A stretch of DNA of 64,000 bases, taken from contig UQAX01000001.1 of assembly GCA_900539145.1 (NCBI GenBank), positions 1 through 64,000 on the forward strand. Direction: 5' to 3'. Every line of letters starts with the position of its first letter. Within the stretch, counting starts at the first letter, position 1. The notes beneath the pieces are model-generated. The model did no database searches. It saw only the letters and a program-made list of their open reading frames with translations, and was not told the origin of the DNA. The stretch is from an uncultured Blautia sp. (GTDB lineage: Bacteria; Bacillota; Clostridia; Lachnospirales; Lachnospiraceae). The position numbers and the translations under genes are program-made. Positions 1 to 6,923 of this stretch are shown piece after piece.

Positions 1-79
1 CAATGAAACCAAGGGACACAGCGATTTTTTCATTTCTCAACTGTCAAAGATAGGAGTATACCATAAGAAAATTGAATAG
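1..79 (+). CDS. 3' end of an unidentified gene entering the window
   Basis: One plus-strand frame is open from base 2 and runs 25 codons to a TAG at 77-79. The tail reads NETKGHSDFFISQ and ends YHKKIE, a plausible charged C-terminus. Only this fragment is visible, so no family can be named. It could also be a chance open frame, but it ends just before an AT-rich promoter-like region, which fits the end of a transcription unit. Confidence 0.35.
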   Translation, partial: NETKGHSDFFISQLSKIGVYHKKIE

Positions 80-158
80 TCATTATTTTTCTGTTATCTG
101 TCAGAATATTTTTTTCATCTTTGCCTTACCGTTCTTCTTGCCATCGTAGTAAATTAGT

Positions 159-230
159 AATAAATTTCTAAAATAGATTTATTTCCTTTCCAAAAAGCTT
201 TATAATTAGGATAGAAAAAAAGAAAGGAGT
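159..230 (+). promoter_or_regulatory. Promoter and dyad upstream of the metal-uptake operon
   Basis: A TATAAT at 201-206 is a good -10 element; the -35 is weak. Just upstream, 159-183 forms an imperfect dyad with AATAAAT and ATTTATT ends and TCTA/TAGA inner arms, placed to overlap the -35. An AAAGGAG ribosome binding site lies at about 223-229. A metal-responsive repressor such as a Fur or DtxR relative would be expected for this operon; the assignment of the dyad as its operator is inference. Confidence 0.35.
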
Positions 231-238
231 TTTAAATT

Positions 239-748
239 ATGAATACGTCAGAAGTTATTCGTGCACGAAGAAGCATTCGAAAGTATAAAGAAAATTTTGT
301 TATTCCTCAAAAAGACATTGAAACCATGTTGGAGGCTGCCATGATGGCGCCCAGTGCCTGTAACACAAGGCCATGGGAATTTGTTGTTGTGGAAAATCCA
401 ACAATAAAAGAACAGATTATTGAAATCAGCCCTCATACTTCCATGTTACACACTGCCAGTCTTGCCATTGTAGTATGTGGAAGACCTGACTTGCAGGAAA
501 ATATTTGCAATGCTTTTTGGCCGCAGGATTGCGGAGCTGCCATTGAAAATCTGCTCCTTCAGGCAACGGATTTAGGATACGGCACTTGCTGGTGCGGATT
601 TTATCCTGTAATGGATAGAGTAGAAAAATTACAGAAGCTGCTTCAGGTTACAAGTATCCCTCTGGCTGTGGTTGCTGTGGGGAAACCGGAGCAAAATCCG
701 GATGCACGAGGATTTTTTGAGCCTTCCAAGGTTACCTATTTAAAATAA
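239..748 (+). CDS. Nitroreductase family protein
   Basis: A 169-residue FMN-dependent nitroreductase-fold protein that would use NAD(P)H to reduce nitro, flavin or quinone-like substrates in the cytosol. The N-terminus RARRSIRKYK is the typical phosphate/FMN-binding start. MMAPSACNTRPWEFVVV (residues about 36-52) is the conserved NxxPW-type segment, and GYGTCWCGFYP (112-122) matches the C-terminal flavin site. Length is normal for the short clostridial subgroup. AAAGGAG sits just ahead of the ATG. It is the first gene of a run of five plus-strand genes for an ABC uptake system, so a role in reducing the imported metal chelate is possible but unproven. Confidence 0.85.
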   Translation: MNTSEVIRARRSIRKYKENFVIPQKDIETMLEAAMMAPSACNTRPWEFVVVENPTIKEQIIEISPHTSMLHTASLAIVVCGRPDLQENICNAFWPQDCGAAIENLLLQATDLGYGTCWCGFYPVMDRVEKLQKLLQVTSIPLAVVAVGKPEQNPDARGFFEPSKVTYLK

Positions 749-775
749 ACGAGACGATAAAGGCAGGTATTTCAC

Positions 776-1366
776 ATGCACCATTTTTTTCTCACGGGAA
801 CTTCCGGTATAGGGAAATCCACCCTTCTTATGGAAGTTTTACAGGAAGCAGAGTTTTCGATATCCGGTTTTTTTGCTCAAAGACAGCTTCTTCCCGATGG
901 TACTACCGGAGGCTTTCGTCTCCTCCCTTGGAGCAGCAAACATCCTCTTACTGCCACATATCAGGCAGAAGCATCCGATTTGTTCATAAAAAAATCGGAT
1001 ACAGGCTGGCAAAAAGATTTACATGTTTTTCAGACAACTGCAATTACACTGTTAAATGAAAAGACACCGTTAAAATGTCTGGACGAAATTGGGGGAACAG
1101 AGCTTCTCGTTCCCGAATTTTTAAATGCCCTCTACGCTTTACTAGAAAGCGATGTCTACTGTGTAGGTGTCATAAAAAGCCCTCAAAATCTGACTTCAAT
1201 GATGACAAGAGTCGAAATGAAAAAGCAGGAAGCTATAAAGCTTCAAAAGCTGCACAAGGATATGACACAGCAGTTTCACAGCGTCATTGTAGAATTGACA
1301 GCGTTTAATCGGGAAGAAGTAAAGCTTGCCTTAAAAAACTTTTTAGAAACTGAGGTTTACACATGA
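776..1366 (+). CDS. THEP1-type nucleoside-triphosphatase
   Basis: A 196-residue P-loop NTPase resembling the NTPase_1 (THEP1) family. The Walker A motif GTSGIGKST is at residues 8-16, the family GF-type segment ISGFFAQRQ follows, and the Walker B region LDEIGGTEL lies near residue 103. Members hydrolyse NTPs; their physiological role is poorly known, but they often sit beside metal, molybdate or cofactor transport genes. Its stop overlaps the ATG of the downstream permease by 4 bases, so it is co-translated with the transporter. It is not the transport ATPase, which is encoded separately two genes on. Confidence 0.75.
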   Translation: MHHFFLTGTSGIGKSTLLMEVLQEAEFSISGFFAQRQLLPDGTTGGFRLLPWSSKHPLTATYQAEASDLFIKKSDTGWQKDLHVFQTTAITLLNEKTPLKCLDEIGGTELLVPEFLNALYALLESDVYCVGVIKSPQNLTSMMTRVEMKKQEAIKLQKLHKDMTQQFHSVIVELTAFNREEVKLALKNFLETEVYT

Positions 1367-2373
1367 AAAAGAAAAAACAAAAGCATTGGCTTTTATGGTT
1401 CACTCTGTTATTCTTTGTTTGCTTTTTTTCTTCTTTTCTTCTGGGACGATATCCAATTTCCCCTGTGGAATTGGTAAAAATTTTATTTTCCAAAATTCTT
1501 CCGATTTCCCCCACATGGGATTCTCAATTGGAGACTGTTCTTTTTCAGATACGACTTCCCAGAGTATTTATGGCAACACTAATAGGTGGAGGATTGTCCT
1601 GTGCCGGTGCTGTATACCAAGGCATTTTTCAAAATCCTTTGGTTTCTCCTGACGTACTTGGAGTTTCTTCCGGAACAGGATTTGGTGCTGCTTTAGGACT
1701 TTTATTAGGATTTAGCTATCAGGCAGTTTCAGCCAGCGCTCTTTTCTTTGGACTTCTGGCTGTTTTTGTTGTTTATCTAATTAGCCGAAAGGTAAAAAGC
1801 AATCCCTCTCTTGCTCTGGTGTTGGCAGGTATCTTAATCAGCTCCCTGTTTTCCTCTTCTATTTCTTTGGTAAAACTGGTAGCCGATACAGATAATGTTC
1901 TGCCTGTCATTACTTACTGGCTGATGGGAAGCCTTGCATCTATTCGTCCCGACGATGTTCTTTTTGCAGCGCCTTTGATTATTTTGGGACTTATTCCCCT
2001 CTATCTTTTCCGCTGGCAGATGAATATTGCCACCTTAGGTGATGAGGAAGCAAGATGTATGGGCGTTTCTATTCAAAAAGTGAGGTTTCTTGTTATCTTC
2101 TGTGCTACGCTCATTACCGCAGCAGCAGTATCCGTAAGCGGCATGATTGGCTGGATTGGACTGATTATTCCTCATATCGGAAGAATTTTGGTAGGAAACG
2201 ATTATCGGAAACTTTTGCCTGCTTCTTTCCTGTTAGGAGGAAGCTTCCTTGTAGTAACCGATAATTGTGCCAGACTTTTATCTACCAATGAAATTCCTAT
2301 CGGAATTTTAACTGCCTTTGTAGGTGTGCCTATCTTTTTGTATCTGATTTTGAAGAAAGAAAGTAATTTTTAA
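1363..2373 (+). CDS. FecCD-family ABC transporter permease
   Basis: A 336-residue polytopic membrane protein with about ten hydrophobic helices. The signature RLPRVFMATLIGGGL near residues 62-76 and the NPLVSPDVLGVSSG loop (about 89-102) are diagnostic of the FecCD/BtuC family, which moves iron-siderophores, haem, cobalamin or, in some lineages, molybdate and tungstate. A VSGMIGWIGLIIPHI segment forms the coupling region. It overlaps the NTPase gene by 4 bases and is followed 12 bases on by its ATPase. A single permease implies a homodimeric channel. Confidence 0.93.
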   Translation: MKKKKQKHWLLWFTLLFFVCFFSSFLLGRYPISPVELVKILFSKILPISPTWDSQLETVLFQIRLPRVFMATLIGGGLSCAGAVYQGIFQNPLVSPDVLGVSSGTGFGAALGLLLGFSYQAVSASALFFGLLAVFVVYLISRKVKSNPSLALVLAGILISSLFSSSISLVKLVADTDNVLPVITYWLMGSLASIRPDDVLFAAPLIILGLIPLYLFRWQMNIATLGDEEARCMGVSIQKVRFLVIFCATLITAAAVSVSGMIGWIGLIIPHIGRILVGNDYRKLLPASFLLGGSFLVVTDNCARLLSTNEIPIGILTAFVGVPIFLYLILKKESNF

Positions 2374-2384
2374 GAGGTGATGAT

Positions 2385-3155
2385 TTGAATTTATCCGTAC
2401 ATTCTCTGTGTTTTTCCTACCAAACAGCTCCCTTATTAAGAGACCTTGATTTTTCTCTTGATACAGGAAGCTTTGTGTGTGTATTGGGAAAAAACGGTGC
2501 CGGAAAAAGCACCTTGTTTCAATGTATTTTAAATCTGCAAAAAAATTATACGGGAATAATTTCTCTTGACGGACAGAATATAAAAGCTTTAAAGGAAAAA
2601 GAGCTGGCAAAATCCATTGCCTATATTCCCCAGCTGCATAAGCAGAGCTTTCCTTTTTCCGTATTTGATACGGTTCTCATGGGAACTGCTGCCAGTCTTT
2701 CTCCCTTTTCCACACCAAAGGATACACAAAAAGAAGCTGCCATGGAGGCGCTTCGCCTTATGGGTATGGAAAAATACGCTTCCCGCTCTTTTTCACATTT
2801 AAGCGGCGGGGAACAGCAGATGGTTTTGATTGCCAGAGCACTTGCTCAAAAAGCGCCTATCCTCATTATGGATGAGCCATGCTCAAATTTGGACTATGGA
2901 AATCAAATCCGTCTTTTAAAAAAATTAAAACAGCTTTCTGCACTTGGATATCTTGTTCTGCTTTCCACTCATAATCCAGAACATGCTTTTCTTTTTGCAG
3001 ACAAAGTGCTTGTTTTACATAATGGAACTGCAATGGCGTCGGGAAAACCGCAGGAGGTGCTCACAGCCTCTCTATTAGAAGAAATATACAATATTCCCAT
3101 ACAGCTTTATACTTCTTCTGATGTTCCGCAGCCTGTGTGTATTCCGAAAATCTGA
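2385..3155 (+). CDS. ABC transporter ATP-binding protein (FepC/BtuD type)
   Basis: A 256-residue ATPase that powers the FecCD permease. Walker A is GKNGAGKST (residues about 35-43), the signature is LSGGEQQM (about 139-146) and Walker B is ILIMDEPCSNLD. The start is a TTG at 2385 preceded by AAGAGGTGA, with no ATG nearby, so this appears to be a genuine non-ATG start. The Q-loop and H-loop (LSTHNPEHA) are present, so it should be active. Substrate cannot be told from the ATPase. Confidence 0.93.
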   Translation: MNLSVHSLCFSYQTAPLLRDLDFSLDTGSFVCVLGKNGAGKSTLFQCILNLQKNYTGIISLDGQNIKALKEKELAKSIAYIPQLHKQSFPFSVFDTVLMGTAASLSPFSTPKDTQKEAAMEALRLMGMEKYASRSFSHLSGGEQQMVLIARALAQKAPILIMDEPCSNLDYGNQIRLLKKLKQLSALGYLVLLSTHNPEHAFLFADKVLVLHNGTAMASGKPQEVLTASLLEEIYNIPIQLYTSSDVPQPVCIPKI

Positions 3156-3184
3156 TTTTAAAATTTATACTTATGGAGGAATTT

Positions 3185-4273
3185 ATGAAAAAGAAACTAT
3201 TTACTATTTTATTGTCTGTATCACTGCTTTTTAGCCTTACCGGCTGCGCAAAAGAAGAACCGGCAAAAGAGCCGGTAAAAGAAGCGCAGACACAGGAAAA
3301 CACTGAAACAGAAGAAACACGTACCTTTACCGACTCTGTCGGAAGAACCGTAACCATTCCAAAGGAATTGAAAAAAATTGCGCCCTCCGGTCCTGTGGCT
3401 CAGTTGGTCTTATATACCGCAGCGCCGGATTTGCTCTGTGGACTTGCCAGAGAATTTCCCGAAACAGCAGAAGGATATATTGACGACAGTTATTATTCCC
3501 TCCCTGTTTTCGGTCAGTTTTACGGAAAAAATGCCAATCTGAATATGGAAGCTCTTGTGGCAGCTTCTCCTGAGCTTGTCATTGATATCGGAGAACCAAA
3601 GAAAAATATAGGAGAAGAGCTTGACTCTTTGAGTGAACAGCTTGGTATTCCTGTTGTCTTTATTGAAGCCACTCTGCCTACCATGGAAAGCGCTTATACA
3701 AAGCTGGGTGAATTACTGGGCAATACAAAAGAATGTGAAGAGCTTGCAGAATATTGCAAAGAACTTTTAGAAGATACCTCCAAAAAGGCAGCATCCATAC
3801 CGGAGAATGAAAAAAAGACCATTTATCTGGCTTCCGGAAATGAAGGATTAAATACCAATGCTTCCGGCTCTATTCACGGAGATATTGTGGAACAAATCGG
3901 CGCTGTGAATGCTGCAAGAGTTGACGCAGCCTCTACCGGCGGCGGAAGTGAAGTTTCCTTAGAACAGATTTTCCTTTGGAACCCTGACATTGTTTTGGCA
4001 GACACAAAGGAACTTTATGAAAAGCTTTTAAATGACCCTGCATGGCAGGATTTAGAAGCTGTAAAGAATAAACAGGTTTATCAAATTCCCGATATTCCAT
4101 ACAGCTATATCAACAATCCTCCTTCTGTCAATCGTTTTATCGGTATTCCGTGGCTTGGAAGCATTGTCTATCCGGAAGTCTATACTGAAGACATACGAAA
4201 AGAAGTAACTGAATTTTATCAGCTCTTTTACCATATCGAATTGACAGAAGAACAGCTTGACGAAATTCTTTAA
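3185..4273 (+). CDS. ABC transporter substrate-binding lipoprotein (iron-complex type)
   Basis: A 362-residue class III binding protein. The chosen ATG at 3185 has GGAGGA eight bases upstream; a longer in-frame reading from 3137 would precede that site and lacks a signal at its N-terminus. The signal peptide MKKKLFTILLSVSLLF ends in the lipobox LTGC, so it should be anchored to the outer face of the membrane. FTDSVGRTVTIPK is the usual opening of the mature PF01497-like domain. A central long helix separates two lobes. The 3' end overlaps the convergent endonuclease III gene by 4 bases. Iron-siderophore, cobalamin or molybdate/tungstate are all possible ligands. Confidence 0.9.
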   Translation: MKKKLFTILLSVSLLFSLTGCAKEEPAKEPVKEAQTQENTETEETRTFTDSVGRTVTIPKELKKIAPSGPVAQLVLYTAAPDLLCGLAREFPETAEGYIDDSYYSLPVFGQFYGKNANLNMEALVAASPELVIDIGEPKKNIGEELDSLSEQLGIPVVFIEATLPTMESAYTKLGELLGNTKECEELAEYCKELLEDTSKKAASIPENEKKTIYLASGNEGLNTNASGSIHGDIVEQIGAVNAARVDAASTGGGSEVSLEQIFLWNPDIVLADTKELYEKLLNDPAWQDLEAVKNKQVYQIPDIPYSYINNPPSVNRFIGIPWLGSIVYPEVYTEDIRKEVTEFYQLFYHIELTEEQLDEIL

Positions 4274-4905
4274 ATTCCGTTTTTCTCACAGATATCTGCC
4301 AGACAGCAGCTCTCACAATGAGGTGTTGTTCTGGCAGTACATATTTCCCGACCATGGTATACAAGGCGGTGGCAGAAATCGCTTCCTTCTTCGGGAGGAA
4401 TGATTTTCCATAATTCCATTTCTACCTTTTTCGGCTCTTTGATATTTCCTACCAATCCGATACGGTTTACAAGGCGAATGCAATGCGTATCGGTTACAAT
4501 GGCGGGTTTTCCGAACACATCCCCCATAATCAGGTTTGCGCTCTTTCTTCCCACTCCCGGAAGCTTTAAAAGAGCCTGAAAATCATCCGGTACTTTCCCT
4601 TGATATTCCTCTTTTAAAATCTTCATACAGGCACAAATATCTCTTGCTTTACTTTTTCCCAAACCACAGGGACGTACAATTTTCTCTACTTCTTCTACGG
4701 GTGCTTCTGCCAAAGCATTCACATCGGGATATTTTGCATATAAATCCTCAACAACTACATTTACTCTGGCATCGGTACACTGTGCAGCCAAGCGCACACT
4801 GACCAGCAATTTCCACGCATCGTCATAATCCAGTGTACAGCCTGCATCCGGATATTCCTTTCGCAAACGTTCAATGACTTCTAACGCTTTTTCCTGCTTT
4901 GTCAT
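4270..4905 (-). CDS. nth: Endonuclease III
   Basis: A 211-residue bifunctional DNA glycosylase/AP lyase that removes oxidised pyrimidines in base-excision repair. The helix-hairpin-helix LLKLPGVGRKSANLI (about 108-122) carries the catalytic lysine, and the aspartate of VTDTHCIRL follows. The C-terminal CTARTTPHCESCCLADIC provides the four cysteines of the 4Fe-4S cluster. Length matches the family. It converges on the binding-protein gene with a 4-base overlap and is 11 bases downstream of larB, suggesting it is the last gene of that minus-strand unit. Confidence 0.96.
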   Translation of the reverse strand: MTKQEKALEVIERLRKEYPDAGCTLDYDDAWKLLVSVRLAAQCTDARVNVVVEDLYAKYPDVNALAEAPVEEVEKIVRPCGLGKSKARDICACMKILKEEYQGKVPDDFQALLKLPGVGRKSANLIMGDVFGKPAIVTDTHCIRLVNRIGLVGNIKEPKKVEMELWKIIPPEEGSDFCHRLVYHGREICTARTTPHCESCCLADICEKNGI

Positions 4906-4916
4906 GTTCTTTCTCC

Positions 4917-5678
4917 TTAGTTTTTCTTGCCGTCCAAATGGTTAATCATACTAGCTAAATATCCTGCGCCAAAACCATTGTCAATATTTACCACGCTGAT
5001 GCCGCTGGCACAGGAGTTCAACATAGACAGCAGCGCTGATAAACCGCCAAAATTGGCTCCGTATCCCACACTGGTAGGCACTGCGATTACCGGACAGTCT
5101 GCCATGCCTCCGATAACACTTGCCAGTGCGCCTTCCATACCGGCAATGGCTACAATGACTCTCGCACTCATGATTTCATCTACATGGTCCATCAGGCGGT
5201 GCATGCCCGCTACCCCTACGTCATAGAGGCGTATTACCTCATTTCCGTATATTTCTGCGGTAAGCGCAGCCTCCTCAGCCACAGGCATATCGCTGGTTCC
5301 TCCTGTGGCAATGACGATTTTTCCTGCTCCGTCCGGCGTTGGAATTTTTCCAATTCTTCCGGTACGTGACATCTCGTCATATTTTAAATCTAAATACTGC
5401 TTCACATAATCAGCTGCTTCCTGACTCATTCTGGTAATCAGCACTGTTTTTTCTTGTTCTGTGAGCATTGCCTGTGCAATTTTTAAAATCTGCTCTTTTG
5501 TCTTTCCTGCGCCGTAAATCACCTCTGCCATTCCCTGACGAATACCTCTGTGCGTATCCAGCTTTGCAAATCCCATATCCTTGTAAGGCTCTGTTTTAAT
5601 CTGAAGCAGGGCATCCTCCGGTTTCACGCCTCCGTTGGCTACCTGTTCCAGCAGCGTCTGCAACTGTTTCTTATCCAT
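4917..5678 (-). CDS. larB: LarB, nickel-pincer cofactor biosynthesis (NaAD carboxylase/hydrolase)
   Basis: A 253-residue PurE-like protein. LarB carboxylates nicotinic acid adenine dinucleotide and cleaves its phosphoanhydride, the first step to the nickel-pincer nucleotide of lactate racemase. The C-terminal half carries VIATGGTSDMPVAEEA and GMEGALASVIGG, typical of the AIR-carboxylase-like core, and ends GFGAGYLASMI. I chose the ATG at 5678, which follows AAAGGA by nine bases and overlaps the upstream gene by 8 bases. No larA, larC or larE lies in the window, so the pathway is incomplete here; the partner genes may be elsewhere. Confidence 0.9.
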   Translation of the reverse strand: MDKKQLQTLLEQVANGGVKPEDALLQIKTEPYKDMGFAKLDTHRGIRQGMAEVIYGAGKTKEQILKIAQAMLTEQEKTVLITRMSQEAADYVKQYLDLKYDEMSRTGRIGKIPTPDGAGKIVIATGGTSDMPVAEEAALTAEIYGNEVIRLYDVGVAGMHRLMDHVDEIMSARVIVAIAGMEGALASVIGGMADCPVIAVPTSVGYGANFGGLSALLSMLNSCASGISVVNIDNGFGAGYLASMINHLDGKKN

Positions 5679-6831
5679 TTTCTTCGGTCCTTTCTGCGGT
5701 GTCATAATTCTCCAGAAAATGATGTTTTACTCCATTTTCTTTATATGCAATCACGGTACTTAAATTTACATTTTCTACACTTTTAAAAATATTTCCTTCG
5801 ATAAAAGGATTGATTTCCTTTAGTTCTTTAATCAGTCCTTTGATTTCCATACGCTTAGAGCCTGTGCTTCCGTCTTCTCTGCAAGTGGTACAGGTATCTG
5901 TAAAACGACAGGCACATTGAATAAAATGTAAATCGTTGTAATCACGCCAATGCTTAATATCATCTTCACGGATAAGGTACATAGGACGAATAAGCTCCAT
6001 ACCCTCAAAATTTGTGCTGTGAAGCTTTGGCATCATGGTCTGGATTTGTGCTCCGTAAAGCATTCCCATAAGAATGGTTTCAATTACATCATCATAGTGG
6101 TGTCCCAAGGCAATCTTATTGCAGCCCAGCTCCTTTGCTTTGCTGTATAAATAGCCCCTGCGCATACGGGCACATAAGTAACATGGGGATTTCTCGATTT
6201 CATACACGGTTTCAAAAATATTGGTTTCAAAAATTGTAATAGGAATATTTAAAAGCCGTGCATTTTCTTCAATTACCCTTCGGTTCGTTTCATTATATCC
6301 CGGGTCCATTACTAGAAAAACCACATCAAAGTTCACCTTGCGATGCTTTTGCAGCTCCTGAAACAGCTTTGCCATAAGCATGGAGTCTTTTCCGCCGGAA
6401 ATACACACGGCAATTTTATCTCCCTCTTTTACAAGCTCGTATTCATTGATAGCTTTTGTAAAGTGACTGAAAATTGTTTTATGAAATTTCTTTCTGATGC
6501 TTTTCTCAATTTCCGGATATCGCTCCTCTGTGGAAAAGCTGTCTAAAAGCCATGCCCCATATCCACCTGCAAGATGTGCGACATCATACCCCTTTTCTTC
6601 CAATTCCTCTGCTGCCTCATAGCTTAAAATCCCTTTGGCGCAGTATAAAATTATCTTTTTATCTTTTGGAAGAAGCTCCGGCTTCTCCCGAAGCCTTGAC
6701 AGAGGAATATTCACTGCATTGGGAATAAAACCGTGGGCAAAAGCTGCTTCTTCCCGAATATCTACCAGCAGATATTCCTCTTTGTTTAAGTTTTTTAAAT
6801 CCTGTATCTTTATTTCTAATGTGCTGTTCAT
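5671..6831 (-). CDS. Rhodanese-TtcA-like fusion, PP-loop sulfurtransferase
   Basis: A 386-residue two-domain protein. Residues 1-100 form a rhodanese domain with the persulfide cysteine in LYCAKG (C64) and AGGYGAW. Residues about 115-350 are a PP-loop ATPase of the TtcA class: SGGKDS at 145-150, then CYLCARMRRG (C217, C220), which matches the TtcA iron-sulfur CxxC region. Further cysteines lie at 306, 308, 314 and 317. E. coli TtcA thiolates cytidine 32 of tRNA and has no rhodanese domain; here the sulfur carrier is built in. The gene overlaps larB, so sulfur delivery to another substrate is conceivable. Confidence 0.82.
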   Translation of the reverse strand: MNSTLEIKIQDLKNLNKEEYLLVDIREEAAFAHGFIPNAVNIPLSRLREKPELLPKDKKIILYCAKGILSYEAAEELEEKGYDVAHLAGGYGAWLLDSFSTEERYPEIEKSIRKKFHKTIFSHFTKAINEYELVKEGDKIAVCISGGKDSMLMAKLFQELQKHRKVNFDVVFLVMDPGYNETNRRVIEENARLLNIPITIFETNIFETVYEIEKSPCYLCARMRRGYLYSKAKELGCNKIALGHHYDDVIETILMGMLYGAQIQTMMPKLHSTNFEGMELIRPMYLIREDDIKHWRDYNDLHFIQCACRFTDTCTTCREDGSTGSKRMEIKGLIKELKEINPFIEGNIFKSVENVNLSTVIAYKENGVKHHFLENYDTAERTEENG

Positions 6832-6847
6832 CTTATAATCTCCACTC

Positions 6848-6912
6848 TATAAACTGGTAAAAGTAAAATTCACACCAGTTTATATTGTACTGGAAGAGAA
6901 AAAACTTGTCAA
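6848..6912 (-). promoter_or_regulatory. Promoter with 11-bp inverted repeat upstream of the rhodanese-TtcA/larB unit
   Basis: Read on the minus strand, TTGACA (complement of 6907-6912) and TACAAT (complement of 6884-6889) are spaced by 17 bases, a near-consensus sigma-A promoter. Immediately downstream, TATAAACTGGT (6848-6858) and ACCAGTTTATA (6874-6884) are perfect inverted repeats with a 15-base spacer, one arm touching the -10. This looks like an operator for a dimeric repressor, or less likely an RNA hairpin at the transcript 5' end. Confidence 0.6.
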
Positions 6913-6923
6913 CGAAAGATGAA

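Noticed and set aside
3137..3184. Longer N-terminus for the substrate-binding protein starting at 3137
   Set aside because: It overlaps the ATPase stop region, would precede the GGAGGA ribosome site and would bury the lipoprotein signal peptide.
4917..6831. Complete lactate racemase cofactor operon (larABCE)
   Set aside because: Only larB is recognisable; the neighbouring PP-loop protein fits TtcA with its CxxC motif better than LarE.
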